This document shows positions 26,173 to 34,565 of a stretch of 64,000 bases of DNA, piece after piece. Under the pieces are notes generated by a model that was not told where the DNA came from, searched no databases, and saw only the letters and a program-made list of their open reading frames with translations. The stretch spans positions 16,831 through 80,830 of the forward strand of contig CAZIVP010000017.1 in NCBI GenBank assembly GCA_964542915.1, written 5' to 3'. The DNA is from CAZIVP01 sp964542915 (GTDB taxonomy: Bacteria > Calditrichota > Calditrichia > Calditrichales > Calditrichaceae). Numbering within the stretch: position 1 is the first letter of the stretch; every line of letters begins with the position of its first letter. The position numbers and the translations under genes were made by a program.

Positions 26173-26866
26173 ATTGGCGATTGTTACCGGCGCCAGCCGC
26201 GGCATCGGAGCGGCTGTCGCCCGTGAGATGGCGGAGCAGGGCTTCGCCGTTTTGTTGATTGCCCGCAATGCCGAGGCGCTGAACCGGGTTGCGAACTATC
26301 TGCAGGCCGAAGGCGGCCAGGTGTACACACTGAGCGGCGACATGACAAAAGAAACGGATATCGCCCGGGTCGAGCAGTTTGTAACCCGTTTTGCGGGCGA
26401 TCTCTCCGTACTGGTGCATAATGCCGGCATTTCCAGGGTCGGACCCATCCGCGATTTTGCGCCTGAGGACTGGCGGCGGATAATCGAAGTCAATCTTACG
26501 GCGCCGTTTCTGCTAACCCGGGCGTTGCTGCGGCACATGAACCGCGGAAGTCAGATTGTGTTCATCAATTCGGTGGCCGGCAAACAGGCGTTTCCGGAAT
26601 GGGGCGCTTATAACGCATCCAAACAAGGCTTGCGGGCGCTGGCCGATACGCTGCGGCAGGAAGCGGCGGATACGGGCATCCGCGTAACATCGATATTTCC
26701 GGCCGCCGTGGATACGCCGTTGCACGACAAATTGAATCTGGGCTGGGACCGGAAGCAAATGATGCAGCCGCTAGACATCGCCCGGGCCGTCATGTACTGC
26801 GTGCGCCAGCCGTCCAATATCCGTATCAATGAACTGGATCTTTCGAATATGGCGGGTACGTTTTAA
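26159..26866 (+). CDS. Short-chain dehydrogenase, sepiapterin-reductase-like
   Basis: A Rossmann-fold NAD(P)H reductase of about 235 residues. It has the cofactor motif VTGASRGIG, LVHNAGIS, the catalytic Ser in INSVAG and Tyr-x3-Lys in YNASKQG. The C-terminal part (IFPAAVDTPLHDKL, QPSNIRINELDL) resembles bacterial sepiapterin reductases. The frame opens at GTG 26150, but the AAGGAG at 26145-26150 is correctly spaced only for GTG 26159, which is chosen here. It overlaps folE. With FolE and PTPS it would complete a GTP to tetrahydropterin route by reducing the 6-pyruvoyl side chain. The SDR family is sure; the substrate is inferred. Confidence 0.88.
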   Translation: MQASKLAIVTGASRGIGAAVAREMAEQGFAVLLIARNAEALNRVANYLQAEGGQVYTLSGDMTKETDIARVEQFVTRFAGDLSVLVHNAGISRVGPIRDFAPEDWRRIIEVNLTAPFLLTRALLRHMNRGSQIVFINSVAGKQAFPEWGAYNASKQGLRALADTLRQEAADTGIRVTSIFPAAVDTPLHDKLNLGWDRKQMMQPLDIARAVMYCVRQPSNIRINELDLSNMAGTF

Positions 26867-27145
26867 GTTAAAATGTAAAAGTCAAAAGGAAAAAGTAAAA
26901 CGTACAGAGGTTTGACGGGATAAGACGGTTATAATGAGCAAAAGGAACCGGGCGTGATTATGCTGCACTAAATGAATACTGCCCCAAACAAACGCTGATT
27001 TTGTAAGTGAAGGTCGTTGCGTTTCGCTTCCAAAATCCCTATAGGCTATGCTGCAACAACCTGTGGAACGGGATGCCTTACGGCAAGTAAGATGGGCCCT
27101 ATGTTCAACTTCATTGATTTAGACCGGAGAGGCTCCTGCTTAAAT
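26867..27145. other. Intergenic region with purine-rich repeat
   Basis: About 280 bases downstream of the pterin operon contain no credible gene. The stretch 26879-26900 (AAGTCAAAAGGAAAAAGTAAAA) matches 63939-63960 with one mismatch over 22 bases, so it is a copy of a dispersed purine-rich repeat. The right end adjoins the shared terminator at 27146-27179. Confidence 0.55.
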
Positions 27146-27179
27146 AAAAAAGCCTCTCCAAAGAATGAAGAGGCTTTTA
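27146..27179 (-). terminator. Intrinsic terminator of pepF (possibly bidirectional)
   Basis: A 10-bp stem (AAAAGCCTCT / AGAGGCTTTT) with an 11-base loop is flanked by A-rich sequence on the left, which gives a T run on the minus strand. It lies 20 bases after the pepF stop. The right arm also ends in TTTT, so it may stop plus-strand transcripts of the pterin operon too. Confidence 0.85.
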
Positions 27180-27199
27180 TGGATACACCGCTATTATAA

Positions 27200-29083
27200 T
27201 TATTTTTGTTGTTTCAAAAGAATCTCGATTTCATCCATAATATCATTCATCTTTTTCATGGCCAGGTCAAAGGGCTTTGAGGTAGTCATATCCACGCCGA
27301 TATTTTTAAGAATGGGGATGGCGTAGTCCGATCCGCCGGCGCTTAAAAAATCATTCACGTATTTATCACGCATGGCTTCGCCCCCAGCATAAATCTTTTC
27401 GGAAACGGCTGTCGCCGCGCACAGGGAAGTCGCGTATTGGTAAACGTAGAAATTATAGTAGAAGTGCGGAATGTAAGCCCATTCGATGCCGTACAGGTCG
27501 TCGATAACCGTCACGCCTTTATCATGACCGTAATAGGTTTTCAGTATGTCGATATAGATCCCGGTCAATTTAGCCCCGGTAATGGGTTCGCCCTTTTCGG
27601 CCAGTTCGTGAATACGCAGCTCGAATTCGGCAAACTGGGTTTGACGAAAGAGGGTGGTGCGGAATGTTTCCAACTGATTGCCTAAAATGGAGAGGCGTTT
27701 TTGCGGATCGTCTATCGTTTCGAGAATGTGATCGATCAGAAGCGCTTCGTTGGTGGTGGAAGCTACTTCGGCCAGGAAGATGGGATAGCCGGCGTTAATA
27801 AAATGCTGGTTTTTATTTGAAAAATAACTGTGCATGGTATGGCCCAGTTCGTGCGCCAGCGTGCTCACATCTTCGTATTTACCGTTGTAGTTCATCAGAA
27901 TGTACGGATGCACTTCATACGCCGAACCGCTGGAATAAGCGCCGGAACGTTTACCGGTATTCGGAAACATGTCGATCCAACGATTATTAAACGCTTCGTC
28001 CAGAGTGGCGACATACTGTTTCCCCAGAGGCTGCAGGGCTTCTTTGATCAGTTTCTGCGCCTCGGCCACTTCAAATGACAGGTCTACTTTTTCCACCAGC
28101 GAGGGATACATATCGTAATAGTGCAGCTCATCCACGCCAAGCAATTGTTTGCGTAACGTCAGATAGCGATGTAACGTGGGCAAATGTTCATGGACGCTTT
28201 CAATGAGACTGTGATAGACTTCGGTGGGAATGTTGTTGGCATCCAGTGCGCGATGCAGGCATGATTGATAGCCGCGTACGTTTTTATAGAACATATCCTT
28301 GTTGATTTGTGAAGCCAGCTGCGTACCAAATGTTCGCTCGAATTCTTTGTAGGCGCCGAAGAATTCTTCAAAGACGCGGATGCGCAAATCGCGGTCGGCG
28401 TCCGCGCGGTAAAGTGTATAAGCGGCGTCGTCCAATCGCACTTCTTTACCCCCGATATCGATTTTCGGACGCGGCATTTCCGCGTTTTTAAAGATACCAT
28501 AAATATCGTAAGGGGCGCTGCTCATGATGCCCGCTTCGGAGACGACTTTTTCCTCTTCTTTGCTGAGCGTGTGTTCCTTTTGTCGTAGCAAATCATCGAA
28601 ATAGTGTTCGTAAACGCTTAAGGCGGGCTTCTCTTTTATGAACTGCTCAATAGTGGAACGATCCATTGATAATATTTCAGGTTCGATGAAGGACGAGGCC
28701 GATCGCATGCGCGTGGCGAGCTGTCGGATCGTTTGGGTCATGGCCTGAGGCTCCGACTTCCGGGTATCCTGATCGTACAAACGCGAAGCGTAAGAGGAGA
28801 GACGGTGCAATGTTTTTTGTGTCTCCACAAAAAATTCCATGCATTCGTAAAGCCTGTCGGCGGATCGATCGAGTGTACCTTCATACTCGCCGAATTTAGA
28901 AATCTTAGTCGTCAGCGCGTCTTTCTCGTTTTGCCAGGCCGCTTTGTTCTCGTAAAGATCGCCCAGATTCCATTTGTAATGCGCGGGGATATCCTCTCGC
29001 GATTCATACGCACTATTACCGGCCTGCATGTTCTGGTTGAATAAGATGCAACACATGAGCATAACTCCAAATAATTTTTCCAT
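27200..29083 (-). CDS. pepF: Oligoendopeptidase F (M3B metallopeptidase), apparently exported
   Basis: A 627-residue zinc peptidase that cleaves short peptides. The M3 zinc site HELGHTMHSYFS lies near residue 415, with the downstream Glu ligand in FLAEVASTTNEALL. The N-terminal M3B domain (about 85-205) begins WNLGDLYENKAAWQ, and the C-terminal part has GGSDYAIPILKNIGVDM. Unlike most PepF enzymes it opens with a hydrophobic signal-like segment (LFGVMLMCCILFNQNMQA), which includes a CC pair but no clear lipobox. Periplasmic or surface location is therefore likely. It is a single gene with its own terminator at 27146-27179. Confidence 0.93.
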   Translation of the reverse strand: MEKLFGVMLMCCILFNQNMQAGNSAYESREDIPAHYKWNLGDLYENKAAWQNEKDALTTKISKFGEYEGTLDRSADRLYECMEFFVETQKTLHRLSSYASRLYDQDTRKSEPQAMTQTIRQLATRMRSASSFIEPEILSMDRSTIEQFIKEKPALSVYEHYFDDLLRQKEHTLSKEEEKVVSEAGIMSSAPYDIYGIFKNAEMPRPKIDIGGKEVRLDDAAYTLYRADADRDLRIRVFEEFFGAYKEFERTFGTQLASQINKDMFYKNVRGYQSCLHRALDANNIPTEVYHSLIESVHEHLPTLHRYLTLRKQLLGVDELHYYDMYPSLVEKVDLSFEVAEAQKLIKEALQPLGKQYVATLDEAFNNRWIDMFPNTGKRSGAYSSGSAYEVHPYILMNYNGKYEDVSTLAHELGHTMHSYFSNKNQHFINAGYPIFLAEVASTTNEALLIDHILETIDDPQKRLSILGNQLETFRTTLFRQTQFAEFELRIHELAEKGEPITGAKLTGIYIDILKTYYGHDKGVTVIDDLYGIEWAYIPHFYYNFYVYQYATSLCAATAVSEKIYAGGEAMRDKYVNDFLSAGGSDYAIPILKNIGVDMTTSKPFDLAMKKMNDIMDEIEILLKQQK

Positions 29084-29433
29084 TTCCGTTTCCTCACAGG
29101 TTTGTTGGACGCTTGTTACATTCTGCTGATTTTACCGCAAGAAGAAAAGATAACAAATTTAATCAATAAATTCGATAGAAATTTTTGAATGGCGACGCAG
29201 GAAAACAGGAAATGTAACGAAACGGATGTCAGGTTTTGACGCCTTTAAAGTCGCATTGATAGCGCCTCTAACGTTGGTGAAAAAGAAACCGTTCTTTAAA
29301 GATAGCGGTCTTGTTCGTGGTGTGCTATGAATGAAAGGCGATCAGGGTTGGCCTGTGAGGCGGGAATTCCGGCCGAACAGGTACATTTGTTAAGCCGGTT
29401 TTTATATGGATATGCAGGCGTTTCCTGTTAAAA
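29084..29433. other. Intergenic region upstream of pepF
   Basis: About 350 bases with no gene-like frame. It should contain the pepF promoter (minus strand, near 29100-29200, where an A/T-rich block lies) and ends at the terminator of the SGNH/FadL operon. Nothing else was recognised. Confidence 0.5.
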
Positions 29434-29470
29434 TAAAAAAACCCGGCATCCGTTCGGGAAGCCGGGTTCG
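29434..29470 (-). terminator. Intrinsic terminator of the first FadL-SGNH operon
   Basis: On the minus strand AACCCGGC / GCCGGGTT forms a stem over a 14-base loop, followed by TTTTTTTATTTT. It is 20 bases beyond the stop of the SGNH lipoprotein gene. Confidence 0.9.
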
Positions 29471-29489
29471 ATGTACAAAGAAAATTACC

Positions 29490-30938
29490 TCAATTGACAA
29501 ATAGAGTCTTAACACTGTTTACATGTTGTAGTTGCGCTTCTCGCGATAGCTGCAGCGTGCCGCCGGTGTACTGGCCGGCATAATCCGAAACCGTTAATTC
29601 AGGAATGGACAGGCTGTAAGTACTGTTGATGCTTTTAATGAATTCATTGGCCAGCAGGGCGTAACCGGCGTTGTTGGGATGTACGCCATCCAGGCTGAAG
29701 GCGGTTTTGCCCTGGGGATCGAACAATACATACTGCCCGTTAAGGCCGCTCAGGCCATTATTGTTCAGTTCCGTAAGCAGACTGTTAGCGTCGATTACCT
29801 GCGCAACAAAGTTGTCGGCCAGAGTGGTAATGGTCTGATTGAATCCTTCAATCGCGTCTTTTATGGTCGTCGCTTCGGCAGCGGTAATCGTGTAATCGCC
29901 GGGCATCGGCGTCCCGGTGGGATTCAGGCCCGACTGAATCATACCCTGCTCGAGAGCGCCTGCATTGGCCTCCGGTAAACCCATTGCAACCAGCGCTGCG
30001 GAATCCGGGATGCCTATGCCGCTCTGGTAAGCGGATAAACCGGGCAATGTGATATGTACAACGGCCTGTTCTTCCGTTAACAGCGGAATATAGAGGTTCG
30101 TATTCGGATCGAAATTGACGGGATTGAGCTCTGCATCAAAAACAACAGGTACATCGGCAGAGATGCCAAGACCGGGGCTGTCTCTGAAAACGCCGTCCAG
30201 TGTATTCACATACGGGATATCGGTAACGTAGGGGATATTGGCCATCACGATAGCCGAATTGTCCAGGTCCTGCCTTATCTTCGTCAATATTTCCGTTAAG
30301 TTGCTCTGAAAATCCGCCTGGGAAGTGATCTGAGTTGCGTCTCCGCCGTCCAATGCGGCGCCAAGCACATCGTTATTGCCCAGCCACAGCAATAAAAGGG
30401 AAGGTTTCAAAACGATGGCCTGCTCAATCTGTGACATACCGCCGAAAGCGGAGTTGCGCAAAACAATATCAACAAAACCGTTACCCGAATACTGGGCGCT
30501 TAAAGCGTTGAGGGCTTCGTCCAGATTGATACCCGGGATGCCGAGGTTATCATAGGGCCGGGCAAGTTGAGCATTAAGCAACAAAGTAGTCGGATCGACG
30601 GTTAAATCGTCCTGAACGATATTGCCCGAATCGTCCAGGTATTGCGGTGTTTTGCCTGCGGGATTGCCGATGCCGGGATCGGCAATCAGGGGCTGTTCAA
30701 AAATATCCGCTTTACCCATCTGCTGAGCGACCAGATACGGATAGCTGTGCAACTGAAAATCTTCTTTCAGGCCGGAGGATTGAAAACCGGCTGTCAGGCT
30801 GTTACCTACCGCCGCCATTTTGCTGACCACGAGCTGATTTTGCTGGATATCCAAATCGGGTGCGCTGGGTTTCTCTGCCTGGCAAGCCATTAATATCAGC
30901 AGACTGCTGACGGAGAGTATCGTTAATATTTTTCTCAT
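29490..30938 (-). CDS. SGNH/GDSL-family esterase-like lipoprotein (copy 1)
   Basis: A 482-residue lipoprotein with lipobox LILMAC (Cys19), so probably outer-membrane anchored. The SGNH blocks are VGNSLTAGFQSSG (block I, with Asn in place of the usual Asp but Ser kept), FGGMSQ (block II Gly), LLLWLGNNDVLG (block III Asn) and SLDGVHPNNAGYALLANEF (block V Asp and His). Catalytic Ser, Gly, Asn, Asp and His are all present, so esterase or lipase activity is plausible. It follows a FadL-family gene by 63 bases in the same direction. The same two-gene pair occurs again at 39794-42463, suggesting that the esterase and channel handle one hydrophobic substrate together. Confidence 0.87.
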   Translation of the reverse strand: MRKILTILSVSSLLILMACQAEKPSAPDLDIQQNQLVVSKMAAVGNSLTAGFQSSGLKEDFQLHSYPYLVAQQMGKADIFEQPLIADPGIGNPAGKTPQYLDDSGNIVQDDLTVDPTTLLLNAQLARPYDNLGIPGINLDEALNALSAQYSGNGFVDIVLRNSAFGGMSQIEQAIVLKPSLLLLWLGNNDVLGAALDGGDATQITSQADFQSNLTEILTKIRQDLDNSAIVMANIPYVTDIPYVNTLDGVFRDSPGLGISADVPVVFDAELNPVNFDPNTNLYIPLLTEEQAVVHITLPGLSAYQSGIGIPDSAALVAMGLPEANAGALEQGMIQSGLNPTGTPMPGDYTITAAEATTIKDAIEGFNQTITTLADNFVAQVIDANSLLTELNNNGLSGLNGQYVLFDPQGKTAFSLDGVHPNNAGYALLANEFIKSINSTYSLSIPELTVSDYAGQYTGGTLQLSREAQLQHVNSVKTLFVN

Positions 30939-31001
30939 TGGGATTTCTCCTGGTTATGTTCGTTCATTTTCCATTCATTTGATAGCTGCGACGGCCGTGT
31001 G

Positions 31002-32264
31002 TTACAGTTGTACGCCAAAACTGAAAAAGAAGAGATTGGCGGCGGAACTGTAGGCGCCGTCGAATCCGTATTCGTTCTGGCCTTCGCCGTCTTCAACGGT
31101 TGAACGTTCGCCAAAATCGACCAGCATATAACCAAGATCAAACTGAAATTGATTGAATGTGTAGCCCAGTCCGATGGAGTAGTCGTTGCGGTCGTTGTCG
31201 GGTAGCAACGGGCTTACCGATTCCACCGGCTGCGGGGTCTGGTCATAAATATACCCGCCGCGAACCTGCAATTGCGGCGTCAAATCGTAATGAACGCCGA
31301 CGCGTACCTGCGAACTGTTTTCGTAATGCTCCGGCACGGTCTGGTCCAGATCGGGATCGTCGAAATTAATGACCAATTCATCAAAAACGCTCCAATTATA
31401 CCACATGTAGTCCACTTCCACGCCCAGGTTCTTCATGGGTTTATAATAGACGCCAACCGAAAAAAAGTTGGGATAGGTGATGCTGGTGCTGGCTTTTTGG
31501 TCGGTTAATTTTGCCTGCGCCAGATTTTTTGCGTAGGTGTCATAAATTTCAAAAGTGGCGTCGCCGTCTTCAAATTCATTCTTTACGGAATGGCGGTATA
31601 AGAAACCGAGTCCGAGTTGTTCCGTGCGGTACATGAGGCTGGCGGAGAAACCAACGCCGATCCCCGAGTTGCCTTCGAGTTTGGATGTGCCGACTTCGTA
31701 GCCGGATGATCCTTCACTTTCGAAAAGATAGGCGCTGCGCTCCAGCAATACGCTTGAATATACCAGATCCAGGCCGCCGCCGATGCTGAAATTGTCGCTA
31801 ATGCGATAGGAGACGACCGGCGAGATATAAAATGATTTGAGATCGGTATTCCGTGCAATGCCGCGCCCGGGGAAATCTTCTTCCCATTCGATACCCAAAC
31901 CGAAGGGATTGGTAACGCCGATGCCCGCTGCCAGCTTGTCGTTAAACCGGTGGCTGGCGTAAATACCGATAGGCGTGAATATATTGGATTTTGTTTCATG
32001 TTCTTCACCGGAAAAGATCGGCTCTGCGCCCACAAAATGATTGTTTGGGGAGATCAAAGTTACGCCGCCGTAAAAACGGGTGCCGTCAATAAACGAAAGC
32101 CCGGCGGGATTGTAGAATACGGTTGAAGCGTCCCAGGCCTGTGCTACCGCGGCGCCTCCAAGCGCGCTGGAACGTGCCCCGAATTCGTAAAGTCCGAAAC
32201 CACCGGCCATCGAATGGCCGGCAAACATCAGCATAAAACATACACCCAGTAACGTTTTTCGCAT
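31002..32264 (-). CDS. FadL/OmpP1-family outer-membrane transporter (copy 1)
   Basis: A 420-residue 14-strand barrel for hydrophobic compounds such as fatty acids. The signal peptide ends at GHSMA. The mature N-terminus GGFGLYEFGARSSALGGAAVAQAWDASTVFYNPAGLSF is the hatch signature of the family, and the protein ends on an alternating barrel strand (LFFFSFGVQL). Upstream is a 327-base gap with the promoter; downstream the SGNH lipoprotein gene is 63 bases away, forming a two-gene operon with terminator at 29434-29470. Confidence 0.92.
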   Translation of the reverse strand: MRKTLLGVCFMLMFAGHSMAGGFGLYEFGARSSALGGAAVAQAWDASTVFYNPAGLSFIDGTRFYGGVTLISPNNHFVGAEPIFSGEEHETKSNIFTPIGIYASHRFNDKLAAGIGVTNPFGLGIEWEEDFPGRGIARNTDLKSFYISPVVSYRISDNFSIGGGLDLVYSSVLLERSAYLFESEGSSGYEVGTSKLEGNSGIGVGFSASLMYRTEQLGLGFLYRHSVKNEFEDGDATFEIYDTYAKNLAQAKLTDQKASTSITYPNFFSVGVYYKPMKNLGVEVDYMWYNWSVFDELVINFDDPDLDQTVPEHYENSSQVRVGVHYDLTPQLQVRGGYIYDQTPQPVESVSPLLPDNDRNDYSIGLGYTFNQFQFDLGYMLVDFGERSTVEDGEGQNEYGFDGAYSSAANLFFFSFGVQL

Positions 32265-32591
32265 AGCGCCTCCATTAAAAATTAGTGTACCAAATTGTTT
32301 GTAAATAAAAGGTTACAAGCAGAGTGTTAAGACTTTAAACAAATATCGCATAAAAGTCAAATAAAATCGAAACTTAACTCCTTATAAATTCTAATTTTAG
32401 AACTGATCGGTTTCAAAATTTTACTGCGCCTTTGGACGCGGTATAGGTAAGTTGCCGAAACATGAGGGCCGGACTTTAACCGCCGGGCGTTGCCATGCCG
32501 CCGAATGTGATTCAGAAAACAGCATTGGTAAGCCGTTCATGCCGGCATATTAAAAAGGAATGCGGTACTTCCCTTGATAACGCGACAATCG
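32265..32591. other. Intergenic region upstream of FadL copy 1
   Basis: About 330 bases without a gene. An A/T-rich block at 32270-32400 on the minus strand probably carries the FadL promoter. No terminator for the upstream GH13 gene was recognised. Confidence 0.5.
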
Positions 32592-33950
32592 TTACTCTGT
32601 TATGTACAAACGATAAGCCCATGGTTCGAGATTAAAGGTATGTTGCTCTTTATATCGTACCGGAATACCGCTGAATATTTCCTCATAAGGCTCGGCGAGA
32701 TGTTCGGATTCGACAGCGACCTTCTGAGTTTGTGCGGACAGATTGAGCACGATAAGCGCCTTATTTTGTTGGTAAGTTCGGACAAAAATGAGGACGGCCT
32801 CTTCGTTTTCGCTTTCAATGTGTTCGTAATCTCCGCGATAGAGGGCGGCATTATTTTGGAAGGTTGTAAATAAACGGCGATAGAAAGTATGAAAGGTATT
32901 ATCACGCCATTGAATGGTATCTTTATTGAAAAATCTCAATCGCTTATTGAGTCCGGCTTCCTGGCCGCTGTAAAGCAAGGGTTTACTGTTCGGCAAAGTC
33001 GCGGTCAAAACGGCAAAAGTCTTTGCGCCCCTGCCCAGTCGTTCGAAGACCGTTCCGTTCCAGGAATTTTCATCGTGATTGGTAGTAAAGCGCATGCGAA
33101 AGGCGTTGGGAGGATAAAGGCGTCGTTCTTCCGTAAGAATGGAATCGACGGCGCGCGCGGTTCTCTGACCGGCGGCAATGTGGTTCATGGCGTAAAAGGT
33201 GCGCCAGTCATACGTCATATCGAATGCTTTTTCATGAAGATAAGCGGCTTCACCTTCGGCAAGCATAAACACAGGCTTAATGGCATTCAGTTTTGACCGC
33301 GCTTCTTCCCAAAAGTCGATGGGAACCATTTCGGCTACGTCGCACCGGAATCCGTCCACGCCGATATCTTCAACCCAAAACGTCATGGCCCCGAGCATGG
33401 CGTTACGCATGGCTTCGTTCTCGTAATTGAGATCGGCCACGTCGCTCCAGTCTTTGACGGGCGAGATGATTTGACCGCTGGAATCCTGCGTGTACCACTC
33501 CGGATGTTCGTTGACCCACGGATGGTCCCAGGCCGTGTGGTTGGCCACCCAGTCCAGAATAACGTACATGCCCTGCTCGTGGATGGCATCCACAAGTTCC
33601 TTGAATGCACGCAAGTTTCCAAATTCGGGATTAATAGCGGTATAATCGCGGATCGAGTAATAACTGCCCAGTGTGCCCTTTCGATTTTCTTTTCCGATCG
33701 GCTGTACGGGCATGATCCAGAGGATGCCGGCGCCGAGCTTTTTAAGGCGCGGCAGGTGTTTCTGAAAGGCTTTAAAGGTACCCTGCGGCGTGTATTGGCG
33801 TACGTTCACTTCATATATCGTTTTATCGATGCTCCAGCGTGGATGGTTTACCACGGAGAGCGGTCGGGTGGGTTTACTGTCGTCGCAGGCAATGCAGAAG
33901 CACAGAACAATCAGGGCGAATAAGATAGAGCGTGTTCGTGCCGCAGACAT
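32592..33950 (-). CDS. GH13 alpha-amylase-family lipoprotein
   Basis: A 452-residue glycoside hydrolase with lipobox LCFCIAC (Cys22), so anchored in the envelope. The TIM-barrel regions are clear: region I VILDWVANHT, region II GVDGFRCDVAEMV (nucleophile Asp), region III VFMLAEGEA (acid/base Glu) and region IV MRFTTNHDENSW (third Asp). A short C-terminal beta domain follows (about 370-452). The N-terminal part TIYEVNVRQYTPQGTFKAF is typical of maltodextrin-acting members. It probably splits alpha-glucans at the cell surface or in the periplasm; the exact specificity cannot be told. It lies 67 bases downstream of the DUF1232 gene. Confidence 0.93.
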   Translation of the reverse strand: MSAARTRSILFALIVLCFCIACDDSKPTRPLSVVNHPRWSIDKTIYEVNVRQYTPQGTFKAFQKHLPRLKKLGAGILWIMPVQPIGKENRKGTLGSYYSIRDYTAINPEFGNLRAFKELVDAIHEQGMYVILDWVANHTAWDHPWVNEHPEWYTQDSSGQIISPVKDWSDVADLNYENEAMRNAMLGAMTFWVEDIGVDGFRCDVAEMVPIDFWEEARSKLNAIKPVFMLAEGEAAYLHEKAFDMTYDWRTFYAMNHIAAGQRTARAVDSILTEERRLYPPNAFRMRFTTNHDENSWNGTVFERLGRGAKTFAVLTATLPNSKPLLYSGQEAGLNKRLRFFNKDTIQWRDNTFHTFYRRLFTTFQNNAALYRGDYEHIESENEEAVLIFVRTYQQNKALIVLNLSAQTQKVAVESEHLAEPYEEIFSGIPVRYKEQHTFNLEPWAYRLYITE

Positions 33951-34017
33951 AGGCGCTTCCTTTCATTGGATGGCACGGTCGATGCACACCCTGTTTTAGT
34001 CTTTAAAAGCAGATCGG

Positions 34018-34455
34018 TTAATGTTGATTAATGATGCGTTTTATTTTTTTAATCAGGCCTTCGCCGAGGAAATTATCGGCGACGGTCAGCACATTCTGGA
34101 TAGAGGCCAGCACGTCGCTTTCGCCCGCCCAGTTATCATAGAGAACATCCAGGTCGTTTTGATTGATAAAATCGTTCAGAATATAGGCTGCGATAGCCAG
34201 GTCATCCATATAGCCCACCGGTCCGAATAAAGCTTCCGGTAAAACATCGATGGGTGAGATGAAGTAGGCGATGCCGAGCAGGAGTTTGATTTTTTTGTCG
34301 CCCGGAACCCGCTCATCCATCGACAGGCGTACCAGCAGGTGAAAAAAGTCCGGGGCCAGCAGAAGCACATCGCCATGTTTAAAATGCCTTTTTTCAAGAA
34401 ATTGTACTATTTGTTTGCGGAGCTTATAATAGAAATCCCGTTCTCTTTTTTCCAT
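34018..34455 (-). CDS. DUF1232 (YkvA-like) protein
   Basis: A 145-residue protein with the DUF1232 core IAYFISPIDVLPEALFGPVGYMDDLAIAAYIL (about 70-105), a family of small membrane-associated proteins of unknown role. The N-terminus is charged (MEKRERDFYYKLRKQIVQ). The gene lies 67 bases upstream of the GH13 gene and 110 bases downstream of the large secreted protein, all on the minus strand. A joint transcript is possible but not proven. Confidence 0.82.
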   Translation of the reverse strand: MEKRERDFYYKLRKQIVQFLEKRHFKHGDVLLLAPDFFHLLVRLSMDERVPGDKKIKLLLGIAYFISPIDVLPEALFGPVGYMDDLAIAAYILNDFINQNDLDVLYDNWAGESDVLASIQNVLTVADNFLGEGLIKKIKRIINQH

Positions 34456-34565
34456 AGATCATCCTCAATCAATTTGATACAGGGCAGCGTTCCGTGCCCT
34501 GTCCACAGAACGCTGCCATATAATCCGTATGCAAATATTTCTTTACGCCTGTTTGCCCATCGTCT

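Noticed and set aside
29505..32334. 12-base inverted match (AGTCTTAACACT / AGTGTTAAGACT) flanking the first FadL-SGNH module
   Set aside because: A 12-base inverted match is not surprising over this distance, one arm lies inside the coding end of the SGNH gene, and the second module has no such arms.
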